From Lachnospiraceae bacterium AC2029 (GTDB lineage Bacteria > Bacillota > Clostridia > Lachnospirales > Lachnospiraceae), in the NCBI GenBank assembly GCA_000703065.1, contig JNLK01000001.1, positions 2,812,001 through 2,876,000 of the forward strand: a DNA stretch of 64,000 nucleotides. The letters are read 5' to 3'. Positions 1 to 7,073 of this stretch are shown here, piece by piece (the stretch's first letter is position 1; each line of letters starts with the position of its first letter). The translations under genes were made by a program, and so were the position numbers. The notes under the pieces are model-generated. The model ran no database searches. It had not been told where the DNA came from and saw only the letters and a program-made list of their open reading frames with translations.

Positions 1-579
1 GCCTATATGACGGAAAAAGGCAGGGAGAAAGCGAGAGAACTTCTGCACAGAATGAATATTGAAGATGACAGCATTTATGAGAAGTATGAGTTCCGTAGTA
101 TAAGGCCGGAGGAGGCAGATGAAGCTGCGGAAATTGAGAGGATATGCTTTCCGCCGAATGAGGCTTGTACGAAAGAACATATGCTGGAAAGGATAAGTGC
201 TGCATCGGCGCATTTCTTTGTTGCTATAGAAAAAGAGACCGGCAAGATGGCTGGGTTTCTAAATGGTATCTGTACGGATGAAATGGCGTTTCGTGACGAG
301 TTTTTCACGGATGCATCTTTGCATAATCCGAAAGGGAAAAATGTCATGTTGCTGGGGCTGGATGTGCTGCCGGATTATAGAAAGCAGGGACTTGCAAGAG
401 AGCTTGTGTGGAACTATTGCCGCAGAGAGGAAGAAGCAGGAAGAAGACGACTGGTGCTTACCTGTAAGGCGACCAAAGTGAAAATGTATCGTAAGTTAGG
501 ATTTCGTGATCTGGGAGAGTCTGCATCAGAATGGGGCGGCGAGAAATGGCATGAGATGGTTATTTTACTTAGCTTATAA
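1..579 (+). CDS. GNAT-family N-acetyltransferase, probably 5' partial
   Basis: The product would transfer an acetyl group from acetyl-CoA to an amine; the substrate is unknown. From about residue 28 of the frame starting at 7, the sequence fits the GNAT fold. It has a strand with LLGLDVLP, then the acetyl-CoA loop RKQGLA, and a C-terminal KMYRKLGF motif typical of the last helix and strand. The frame is open to the first base of the window, and the ATG at 7 has no visible ribosome site. The preceding residues TEKGREKARELL look like the end of a winged-helix domain, so the gene may be a regulator-acetyltransferase fusion whose start lies upstream. The next gene begins 13 bases downstream, which suggests cotranscription. 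Confidence 0.75.
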   Translation, partial: AYMTEKGREKARELLHRMNIEDDSIYEKYEFRSIRPEEADEAAEIERICFPPNEACTKEHMLERISAASAHFFVAIEKETGKMAGFLNGICTDEMAFRDEFFTDASLHNPKGKNVMLLGLDVLPDYRKQGLARELVWNYCRREEEAGRRRLVLTCKATKVKMYRKLGFRDLGESASEWGGEKWHEMVILLSL

Positions 580-592
580 CTAAGGTGAAGTT

Positions 593-1669
593 ATGGACAT
601 CGAAGAGGTATCACTGCGGTTTCGTCAAAGCCAGCTTAAAGCTTCCGTCAAAGCAAATGATATTATGCTTCGCTTTTATTGGGGGTTAGGTCGGGATATA
701 TCCAAATGGAGCAAGCAGGCTGTATATGGATCCGGTTTTTATGAAACGGTCAGCAAAGATCTGCAGGATATATTCCCGACAGTCAAATCCTTTTCAACTA
801 CAAACCTTAAATATATGCGTTATTTTTATGAGATGTATCCAAATGCCGGAATTCATCCACAGCTTGTGGACGAATTGTCTGCGTCTGAAAATCGTCCACA
901 GTCTGTGGACGATTTGGAGTCGATCTTTTACATTCCGTGGGGACATAACAGGTGCATATTGGATAAATGTAAAAAAAATCCGGATAAGGCTCTGTTTTAT
1001 GTGCATAAAACACTTGAAAACAACTGGTCCAGAGCGGTACTCTTGAATTTCCTGGATACGGATTTGTACGAAAGACAGGGAAAAGCGGTATCCAATTTTG
1101 ACCTTACACTTCCGGAAATACAGAGTGATCTTGCTCAGGCAATTACAAAAGATCCTTATAACTTTGATTTTCTTACGATCAGCGAGAGGTACAACGAGAA
1201 AGATCTGAAGGATGCATTGATGGATAATATTGGTAAGTTTTTGCTCGAACTTGGGAATGGATTTGCGTTTGTTGGCAGGGAGGTAAGACTACAGATAGGT
1301 GATACCGAGGAATTTGTCGATATGCTATTTTACAACATAAAGCTACATTGCTATGTGGTAATAGAAGTAAAGGTTGAAGAATTCGATGCTCGAGACATGG
1401 GGCAGCTTGGCACATATATGGTGACTGTAAATCACCATTTAAAAGGTGAGAATGATGGACCGACACTGGGACTGATTATCTGCAAGTCCAAAGATAATGT
1501 AAAGGCACAGTATGCCCTAGAAGCAAGTAGCCAACCCATGGGTATTTCAGCGTATGATATCAGTACTTTCTTGCCGGAAGAATACAAATCATCACTTCCT
1601 TCTATCGAAGAAATCGAGGCAGAGCTGATGGATGAGCTCGCCGATGCGGAAGGCGGGCAGACCGAATGA
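593..1669 (+). CDS. YhcG-type DUF1016 PD-(D/E)XK nuclease family protein
   Basis: A 358-residue protein with the two-part YhcG/DUF1016 architecture. The N-terminal helical domain (about 1-170) includes the IPWGHN motif. The C-terminal nuclease-like domain (about 190-340) shows Asp243, then Glu258-Val-Lys260, the D...ExK core of PD-(D/E)XK enzymes. Such proteins occur near restriction and mobile-element genes; their cellular role is poorly defined. Just before IPWGHN there is a 13-codon duplicated insert encoded by two palindromes, reported separately. The stop codon TGA overlaps an ATG at 1666 that opens the following broken gene, so the two were probably translationally coupled. Confidence 0.85.
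   Translation: MDIEEVSLRFRQSQLKASVKANDIMLRFYWGLGRDISKWSKQAVYGSGFYETVSKDLQDIFPTVKSFSTTNLKYMRYFYEMYPNAGIHPQLVDELSASENRPQSVDDLESIFYIPWGHNRCILDKCKKNPDKALFYVHKTLENNWSRAVLLNFLDTDLYERQGKAVSNFDLTLPEIQSDLAQAITKDPYNFDFLTISERYNEKDLKDALMDNIGKFLLELGNGFAFVGREVRLQIGDTEEFVDMLFYNIKLHCYVVIEVKVEEFDARDMGQLGTYMVTVNHHLKGENDGPTLGLIICKSKDNVKAQYALEASSQPMGISAYDISTFLPEEYKSSLPSIEEIEAELMDELADAEGGQTE
850..915. repeat. Two 27-bp palindromes, 39-bp period, inside the YhcG gene
   Basis: The palindrome at 889-915 is perfect: 13-base arms, AAATCGTCCACAG and its complement, around a single T. The palindrome at 850-876 is the same length with one mismatch and one wobble. They start 39 bases apart (13 codons), so the reading frame is kept, and they encode two related PQxVDxL peptides. 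This looks like a small palindromic element that expanded in frame in a permissive loop of the protein. Confidence 0.85.
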
Positions 1670-2414
1670 GCAGGCAGGATGAACTGATCACTAAAGTGTA
1701 TAGTTTATGGGAAAAGAGGTGGCTGATTTGTTGTTTAGTAAAGAGGATTTGGATTTGGTGAATTAGCAGATTGATATTGAATGCCGCAAAACGGCGAATC
1801 ATTTGCTTTTTGCTCTGGAAACTGACAGGAGATGTTACTGCAGGGTTCAGTGCGTAAATCGAATACTCCAGGTTGAATGTTTGACCTGGTTTCAAAATTC
1901 TGTTACCAAAGAAGATCATGGGTGGAGACTTCCTCTGAACATTAAGGATGCCGAGACGCTTTCAGACATCACCCGAAAAGTAGCCGAACTGATCGTTTAT
2001 TATACAGAGGATAAATTTATGATCGGTGTAGTGGCATTGGGCATATATCAGCTAAAGATCTCGAGCGCAGGGATGGAGACCATTCACGAGAACATCATTG
2101 ACAGAGCCCAGGTATGGAAACAGCGGTTTTCTCAAAATGTGGATGTGAATGACTGGTGCACGAACAGAATATTTGTCAACGGACGCCCACCGAAGATCGT
2201 TATTCGGCTGAATGGGATCATTGTGGAAAAACCGGTGGTCATATTTGATCAGGAAGACTATGATGACCTGCAGACTAAAGAGGAAATATATGGGATGGCG
2301 CTTTATATCGCGGAATGGGGAGAAGGAAAATACCGGCTGACATTGTCTGAAGACGAGCACGGGTTGTTCGTCGAGATGGATTATTTTGAACCGAAGAAGC
2401 GAAAAGCGTGGTGA
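1666..2414 (+). pseudogene. Frameshifted and interrupted gene of unknown function
   Basis: The ATG at 1666 overlaps the YhcG stop and opens MSRQDELITKVYSLWEK. Close to 1715 the sensible frame shifts by one, continuing as EVADLLFSKEDLDLVN. That frame meets a TAG at 1764, then stays open to 2414, about 215 more codons. No ATG with a ribosome site follows the TAG; the longest downstream frame would have to start at a TTG (1803). I read this as one ancestral gene of about 245 codons carrying a frameshift and a stop. The C-terminal part (for example VIFDQEDYDDL and EWGEGKYRLTL) has no family I recognise. Sequencing error could explain one lesion but less easily both. Confidence 0.6.
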
Positions 2415-2438
2415 AAGATTGGAAATAAAACAATAATA

Positions 2439-2493
2439 GGCTCTTCAGGGGTGAAGGTGGGTGCTTTTCACCCGCCTTCACCCCTGAAGAGCC
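2439..2493. repeat. 55-bp hairpin with 25-bp arms
   Basis: Arms 2439-2463 and 2469-2493 pair over 25 bases with a single G-T wobble around a 5-base loop (CTTTT). It is followed by AAAAAA, not a T run, so it is not an ordinary rho-independent terminator for either neighbour. It lies between the broken gene and the macro-domain gene and may be a small palindromic mobile or repeat element. The stretch after it (2494-2563) keeps a short open frame ending DLENFE-stop, possibly the tail of a lost gene. Confidence 0.75.
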
Positions 2494-2615
2494 GAAAAAA
2501 GTATCGTTTTAATGCTGATGGTAGCTTGTGGGTAAAGACAAGTGATTTAGAGAACTTTGAATGATTTTGTTCAGTAGTGACGAGTTGCTTTCAGGATTTA
2601 TGACAGGGAGTTTAT

Positions 2616-3548
2616 ATGAGTACAATTGAAATTAAGAAGATAGGTATCACAAAGCTTAATACGGATGCCGTTGTAAATGCAGCCAACGAAGGATTGTGTG
2701 AGGGCGGTGGTGTATGCGGTGCAATCTTCAAGGAAGCGGGATCGGCAGAGATGACGAAGGCCTGTAATGCTATCGGGGGATGCAAGACAGGTAATGCAGT
2801 TATTACTCCAGGATTTAAGCTTCCGGCGAAGTATGTGATCCATGCCGTGGGTCCTCGTTGGATGGACGGAAATCATAATGAGCCGAAACTCCTCTATAGC
2901 GCATATATGCAGTCGTTGATTCTGGCAAAAGAGAACGGATTACATTCCGTTGGATTTCCGCTGATCTCTGCAGGGGTCTTCGGATACCCGTTATACGGAG
3001 CATGGAGAAAAGCTATCCAGGCATGCAATGACTTTATTCAGATTAATTCAGATTACGAGATAAAGATTATCTTTTCGGTACTGGATGATAAAATCCTTGC
3101 TGCCGGAGAGAATACACTTAAGGATATCCTTGAAGATGACAAGATTGAGGAGAGTGTTATCTATTGGTGCAGAAAGTATTCGATTCTTTTTCATGTGATA
3201 TATGAAGATGAAGAACTGAGCTGCTTCTTTCGGGAATACAGCATTTATAATACTATGGAAGAGCATCAGGGAATAATCAATATTCTGGATCAGTGCTACT
3301 ATGAGGCTTATAAAAGTAAAGTGGTGATTTCGGAATACGGTCAGATTGTTATAGACGGAAAGTTTTCGGATAAAGATTTATCCAGACCTGCAAAAAAATG
3401 GGTGAATACACTTACTGCTAAACAAATCTTAGCGGTAATCTCTTGGCATTTTAGAAGGGATCACTTCAGTGAGGGTAGCTGGATTGCGAAATCAGTGGCA
3501 AATGGGCATATGATGGTTTTGGTGGACGGGTTGTTGGACAGAATCTGA
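2616..3548 (+). CDS. Macro-domain protein with C-terminal DUF6508-like domain
   Basis: Residues about 1-165 are a macro domain, the fold that binds or hydrolyses ADP-ribose derivatives. Visible motifs are DAVVNAANEGL near the start, the glycine-rich GGGVCGAI loop, YVIHAVGPRW, and the second phosphate loop LISAGVFGYP. The C-terminal half (about 180-310) ends with ILAVISWHFRRDHFSEGSW, which I associate with DUF6508; that label is from memory. GGGAG ahead of the ATG at 2616 supports the start. The gene stands in accessory DNA next to nuclease and transposon genes, so a role in ADP-ribosylation-linked defence or nucleotide turnover is possible but not shown. Confidence 0.85.
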   Translation: MSTIEIKKIGITKLNTDAVVNAANEGLCEGGGVCGAIFKEAGSAEMTKACNAIGGCKTGNAVITPGFKLPAKYVIHAVGPRWMDGNHNEPKLLYSAYMQSLILAKENGLHSVGFPLISAGVFGYPLYGAWRKAIQACNDFIQINSDYEIKIIFSVLDDKILAAGENTLKDILEDDKIEESVIYWCRKYSILFHVIYEDEELSCFFREYSIYNTMEEHQGIINILDQCYYEAYKSKVVISEYGQIVIDGKFSDKDLSRPAKKWVNTLTAKQILAVISWHFRRDHFSEGSWIAKSVANGHMMVLVDGLLDRI

Positions 3549-3555
3549 TGCAAAC

Positions 3556-3669
3556 ATGAAGATAAATGTCATCAGCTTTTGGATAGAATGTTCGGAAGTT
3601 GAAAATGAGGATTACCAGAGGCTATATTCGTCTTATCGAATGGAGGGACATTTGAATGGGAAAGAGTAA
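3556..3669 (+). CDS. Small open frame, 37 codons, unknown
   Basis: ATG at 3556 opens a 37-residue frame beginning MKINVISFWIECSEVENEDY and ending at TAA 3667-3669. It overlaps the next small frame (ATG 3656) in another register and has no strong ribosome site. It may be the tail of a decayed gene or chance. Confidence 0.2.
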   Translation: MKINVISFWIECSEVENEDYQRLYSSYRMEGHLNGKE

Positions 3670-3721
3670 AGACTTTGATACGATAATGAGAGAGATAACT
3701 GGAGGAATTTTAACCCTATAA
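3656..3721 (+). pseudogene. 5' fragment of a gene cut by the TnpB element
   Basis: ATG at 3656 begins MGKSKDFDTIMREITGGI and then runs into a stop (TAG, 3719-3721) at the left end of the IS200/IS605-type element. The opening residues resemble the N-terminus of small proteins common in Clostridia defence-like or toxin-immunity neighbourhoods (from memory). The fragment at 5102-5563 beyond the element may be its other half: both read in the same register mod 3, but the join cannot be proved here. Confidence 0.45.
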
Positions 3722-3781
3722 GCAAGAAGTCCCCCGCCTCTAACTCCCTCTAAGGCGGTGGGATGAATTGCCAATCAGCAC

Positions 3782-3810
3782 TTGAAAGACGAACATATGT
3801 TTGGTATAAT
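3782..3810 (+). promoter_or_regulatory. tnpB promoter giving a probably leaderless mRNA
   Basis: TTGAAA (3782-3787), a 17-base spacer, and a consensus TATAAT (3805-3810). A normal start point 6-7 bases downstream falls on or next to the tnpB ATG at 3817, so the mRNA would have almost no leader. Confidence 0.7.
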
Positions 3811-3816
3811 AAATGT

Positions 3817-4959
3817 ATGAATAAAGCACTCAAATACAGATTATACCCAACAAAAACACAGATGCAGATGTTTACCAAGACCTTCGGCTGTTGCCGTAAG
3901 GTTTGGAATCTTATGCTGTCAGAAAAGGTAGAAGCCTATAAGAATACCGGTAAGTTTGTCGTTGTAACTCCTGCTAAGTATAAGTCGGATTATCCATATT
4001 TGAAGGAAGTAGACAGCTTGGCATTGGCCAATACGCAACTGAATCTGCAAAAGGCATTTTGCAACTGCTTCAGCAAAACGCGGAAGAAGTGTAATGCTTT
4101 TCCAAAGTATAAGTCAGCAAAACACAGTCGTAAGTCATACACCACGAATAATCAGAAAGGGACTGTTGCTATCCTTGAAAACTCTATACGATTACCGAAG
4201 GTTGGTGTTGTAAGTGCGGTGATCCATCGTATGCCGGATCCGCATTGGAGACTGAAGTCCGCAACTATATCACAGGATTGTGACGGTAAGTATTTCGCTT
4301 CTGTGTTGTTTGAGTATGAATCTACATCGGTGGAACCAGTACTATGCACTGAAAATGCTATAGGGTTGGATTATTCATCAAAATCTCTATATGTGGATAG
4401 TGATGGAAATCATGGCAGCCACCATAAGTATTATCAGGAAAGTCAAAAGCGTCTTGCAAAAGAACAACGCAGACTATCTCGTAGGATTGGTTCGAGAAAA
4501 GGTGAATCCAAATCATCCAATTATCTGAAACAGTTGCATAAAATAAACAAAATACACAAACATATATCCAACCAGCGGAAAGATCAGCTGCACAAACTGT
4601 CAACAGGGATAGCCAACCGGTATGACATCGTCTGTGTCGAATCATTGAACATGAAGTCTCTGGCCAATAAGAGCTTTGGCAACGGCAGAGCTACGTTGGA
4701 TAACGGTTATGGAATGTTTCTCGGTATGTTGGAATACAAACTGTCCGACCGCGGGAAATGTCTGGTTCGGGTAGACAAATGGTTTCCAAGTAGTCAGCTT
4801 TGCCATTGTTGTGGGACCATAAATCCGTTGACCAAAAAGCTTGATGTTCGGAAATGGACATGTCCTGCTTGTGGTGAAACGCATGATCGCGATATCAATG
4901 CAGCCAAAAACATCCTAACGGAAGGCCTGCGAATCTATAAACAACAGTTTGTCGCCTAA
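3817..4959 (+). CDS. tnpB: TnpB RNA-guided endonuclease (IS605 family)
   Basis: A 380-residue TnpB starting MNKALKYRLYPT, the usual N-terminus of the family. An upstream in-frame ATG at 3763 would add 18 residues that precede the promoter -10 and do not match the family. The RuvC catalytic triad is intact: Asp185 (GLDYSS), Glu275 (VCVESLNM) and Asp359 (DRDINAAKNI). The four-cysteine zinc motif (CHCCG and CPACG) lies between the last two. TnpB proteins are guided by an RNA from the element's right end and cut DNA next to a short motif, which favours element retention. All key residues are present, so the protein is probably active. Confidence 0.92.
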   Translation: MNKALKYRLYPTKTQMQMFTKTFGCCRKVWNLMLSEKVEAYKNTGKFVVVTPAKYKSDYPYLKEVDSLALANTQLNLQKAFCNCFSKTRKKCNAFPKYKSAKHSRKSYTTNNQKGTVAILENSIRLPKVGVVSAVIHRMPDPHWRLKSATISQDCDGKYFASVLFEYESTSVEPVLCTENAIGLDYSSKSLYVDSDGNHGSHHKYYQESQKRLAKEQRRLSRRIGSRKGESKSSNYLKQLHKINKIHKHISNQRKDQLHKLSTGIANRYDIVCVESLNMKSLANKSFGNGRATLDNGYGMFLGMLEYKLSDRGKCLVRVDKWFPSSQLCHCCGTINPLTKKLDVRKWTCPACGETHDRDINAAKNILTEGLRIYKQQFVA

Positions 4960-5120
4960 TGCGATAAATGAACGGTAGGGATGGAATAGCCCGAACTTAC
5001 GCCTGTGGACATCGTGTAAGACTTCTATAACGAATATCGTTGACGAAGCTGTGGTGGTTGAAACAGGAAGCTCCGACCTCTATAGGTCGGGGTAGTTCAC
5101 GGACATTGAGAATCAGCTGG
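4940..5120 (+). ncRNA. Predicted omega (reRNA) guide RNA of TnpB
   Basis: In this family the guide RNA comes from the 3' end of tnpB and the right end, with the guide taken from flanking DNA. Here the right-end hairpin at 5073-5090 and GGTAGTTCAC (5091-5100) would be the scaffold 3' end. The guide would be roughly 5101-5120, beginning GGACATTGAG. The 5' limit is a guess. Confidence 0.5.
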
Positions 5121-5563
5121 AGGAACGGGTAAGGATCAATCGTTATCTGATTCAGGAGATCACCTTCCCCAAGGGGACGGTGCGTGACTATTTCGCCATT
5201 CCGGCCTGCAAGGAGCATTATGAAATGTTTCACGCTGCCTTTGCAGATATGAAGAACAGCAAATGGGGACAACTTGGAGTATGTCGGTTATTTCCGGAAT
5301 GGGCTGACATGATTCAAACGGATTACAGGACATATGAAGAACGCATTTTCATAGAAGTTGAGAGCGAAAGCTTTGCTGAAGGCTGTTCTTTTGAGGAGTA
5401 CAAGCAGAATATCATACGTTACCTGATGGTGTGCAGCTATGAGTATTCGGAAGAGGACGCAATATCATTGGTAGACCATTGTCTGCTTGATGTCAGGATG
5501 TCATACTGGGGTAAGGAACCGGTGGCAAATGTGGCGCTGAATATTGGTTATGCGTGTGGGTGA
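5102..5563 (+). pseudogene. 3' fragment of an unknown gene, truncated by the TnpB element
   Basis: The frame is open from the right end of the element (DIENQLEERVRINRYL) through a 127-codon stretch from GTG 5180 to the stop at 5563. It has no start or ribosome site of its own at the upstream end; the preceding in-frame stop (5093-5095) lies inside the element. The protein is acidic and aromatic-rich with no family I recognise. It could be the remainder of the gene whose start is at 3656. Translation from the internal GTG at 5180 is possible but unsupported. Confidence 0.5.
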
Positions 5564-5571
5564 GATGAACG

Positions 5572-6111
5572 ATGACGGGGACGGCAACAGATGACTTTGT
5601 GAAAATTAAATATTCGACAGAAGATGAAACCGCTGGGTGTAGGATTTATTATATCACGGCGGCAATCGTAGTCCTTCCAATCCTGATCGTTTGCATTTTC
5701 GCCGGAATAGTTCTATCGAAATCTGTGGTCTTTATTCATGGAATACTGATCAGCCTTATACTGGGTGGAATCCTGATCGCTGTGGGCCGTAGACAGAGAG
5801 TGGACTGCAGCCTGTACATCAATGCCCATAATCGCATCGTGGAGCAAGGGACCATGTATATCGGACAGGTGATCGAGCTGAAGGCGCATTACGATAAGGT
5901 CCTAACACGACATGGGAATCGCGAGATCATCAGCTATTCTTATCTGGTTCGTTATGAGGATGATTTGCATACCGAAAAAACCACGGATACATATATCGTC
6001 TCGAAGGTTGACAGGAATGCCGTGGGCAAGAAATGCACCGTTTATGAAGCCGACGGGAAGGTCATTGTGGACGCTATTGAGAAGAGTTGGACAAGGGAGA
6101 CACAACTATGA
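5572..6111 (+). CDS. Membrane protein of unknown function
   Basis: A 179-residue protein with two adjacent hydrophobic helices at about residues 26-48 and 53-70, then a soluble domain of about 110 residues. The domain has a strand-rich pattern (SYSYLVRYEDD, KKCTVYEADGKVIV) reminiscent of DUF3592-type extracytosolic domains, though I would not assign it. It starts 8 bases after the preceding truncated frame and overlaps the start of the dehydrogenase gene by 4 bases, suggesting one transcript. Confidence 0.6.
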   Translation: MTGTATDDFVKIKYSTEDETAGCRIYYITAAIVVLPILIVCIFAGIVLSKSVVFIHGILISLILGGILIAVGRRQRVDCSLYINAHNRIVEQGTMYIGQVIELKAHYDKVLTRHGNREIISYSYLVRYEDDLHTEKTTDTYIVSKVDRNAVGKKCTVYEADGKVIVDAIEKSWTRETQL

Positions 6112-7061
6112 AGATATTTGCATATGCGTTACGGGATTTTGACGAGAAGGATCTGTTCATCGCCGCCTGTGAAGAGGCGGGGGTGGAGTATGGCTATACC
6201 GCTGAATATCCTTCTATCGAAAATGCGTATCTGGCGGAGGGTTATCAGGGGATCAGTATCATTACGAATCCTGTGGGGCCGGAGCTGGCGCAGAGGTTCT
6301 ATGATCTGGGAGTGCGACACATTTCCACAAGAAGCATAGGCATGGATCATATCGACCAGGAATACTGTCGGAAGATCGGTATGAAGGTGTCGAATATCAG
6401 CTACACGCCGGATACGGTGGCGGATTATACCGTCATGATGATGCTGATGGCGCTTCGGAAGATGCCGCTTCTGATGAAGAAGGCGGAGCTGCAGGACTTC
6501 TCTCTGGAGGGAAAGATCGGGCGGGAGCTCAGGACCTGCACCGTGGGAGTGATCGGCACGGGACGGATCGGCAGGTCGGTGATCCGGGATCTCTCCGGAT
6601 TCGGATGCCGGGTGCTCTGCTATGACGTGAATCCTGCGCCGGATGCGGTGGGACAGGCGGAGTATGTACCGCTGGATACGCTTCTGACGGAGTCGGATAT
6701 CATAACCCTGTATGCCCCGGGGCTTCCGGAAACTTATCACATGCTGGGTGCGGAGGAGATCCGCCGCATGAAGCCCGGAGTGATCCTGGTGAACTGTGCC
6801 AGAGGATCCCTCATAGATACGGACGCCATGATCGCGGCTCTGATCAGCGGACACATCGGATATGCTGCGCTGGATACCATAGAGCATGAGGAAAATCTGT
6901 ACTATTGCAATCTCTGTGGTGTGGCCCTGGACCGGCCGCAGCGGGCACAGCTTCTCAGTCTGCCGAATGTGCTGCTGTCATCCCACATGGCCTTCTACAC
7001 CGAGCAGGCCGTGGGAGACATGGTGCGGAATTCCGTGGGGGCACTTTGCGAGGACCTGTAG
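6108..7061 (+). CDS. D-lactate dehydrogenase-like 2-hydroxyacid dehydrogenase
   Basis: A 317-residue NAD-dependent D-2-hydroxyacid dehydrogenase, expected to interconvert pyruvate and D-lactate or a similar 2-oxoacid. The Rossmann motif GTGRIG lies near residue 150. The catalytic Arg is in NCARGSLID, Glu in the EHEE segment, and His in SSHMAFYT. The IGMDHID and YTPDTVADYTV segments are characteristic of the D-LDH/VanH branch. The ATG at 6108 fits the family N-terminus (MKIFAYALRDFD) and follows GGGAGA; an earlier in-frame start at 6087 would add seven unusual residues. No vanA- or vanX-like gene is next to it, so a VanH role is unlikely. The Wadjet operon begins 12 bases downstream. Confidence 0.88.
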   Translation: MKIFAYALRDFDEKDLFIAACEEAGVEYGYTAEYPSIENAYLAEGYQGISIITNPVGPELAQRFYDLGVRHISTRSIGMDHIDQEYCRKIGMKVSNISYTPDTVADYTVMMMLMALRKMPLLMKKAELQDFSLEGKIGRELRTCTVGVIGTGRIGRSVIRDLSGFGCRVLCYDVNPAPDAVGQAEYVPLDTLLTESDIITLYAPGLPETYHMLGAEEIRRMKPGVILVNCARGSLIDTDAMIAALISGHIGYAALDTIEHEENLYYCNLCGVALDRPQRAQLLSLPNVLLSSHMAFYTEQAVGDMVRNSVGALCEDL

Positions 7062-7073
7062 GGGGTAGAGAAG

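Larger units (their letters stand above)
3722..5100 (+). mobile_element. TnpB-only IS200/IS605-family element (IS1341-like)
   Basis: The element contains tnpB but no tnpA Y1 transposase, so it is non-autonomous. The left end carries a subterminal hairpin (CCGCCT and AGGCGG, about 3734-3757). The right end carries a hairpin (CCGACCT, CTAT, AGGTCGG, 5073-5090) followed by GGTAGTTCAC. Both are typical of this family. The outer boundaries are estimated; no target-site duplication is expected for this mechanism. It separates two truncated frames, at 3656-3721 and 5102-5563. Confidence 0.75.

Noticed and set aside
2439-2493. Rho-independent terminator
   Set aside because: The hairpin is followed by A residues, not T, on the plus strand, and no suitable minus-strand gene ends there.
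6108-7061. VanH of a vancomycin-resistance cluster
   Set aside because: No D-Ala-D-Lac ligase or VanX-like gene is adjacent; D-lactate dehydrogenase of general metabolism is more likely.
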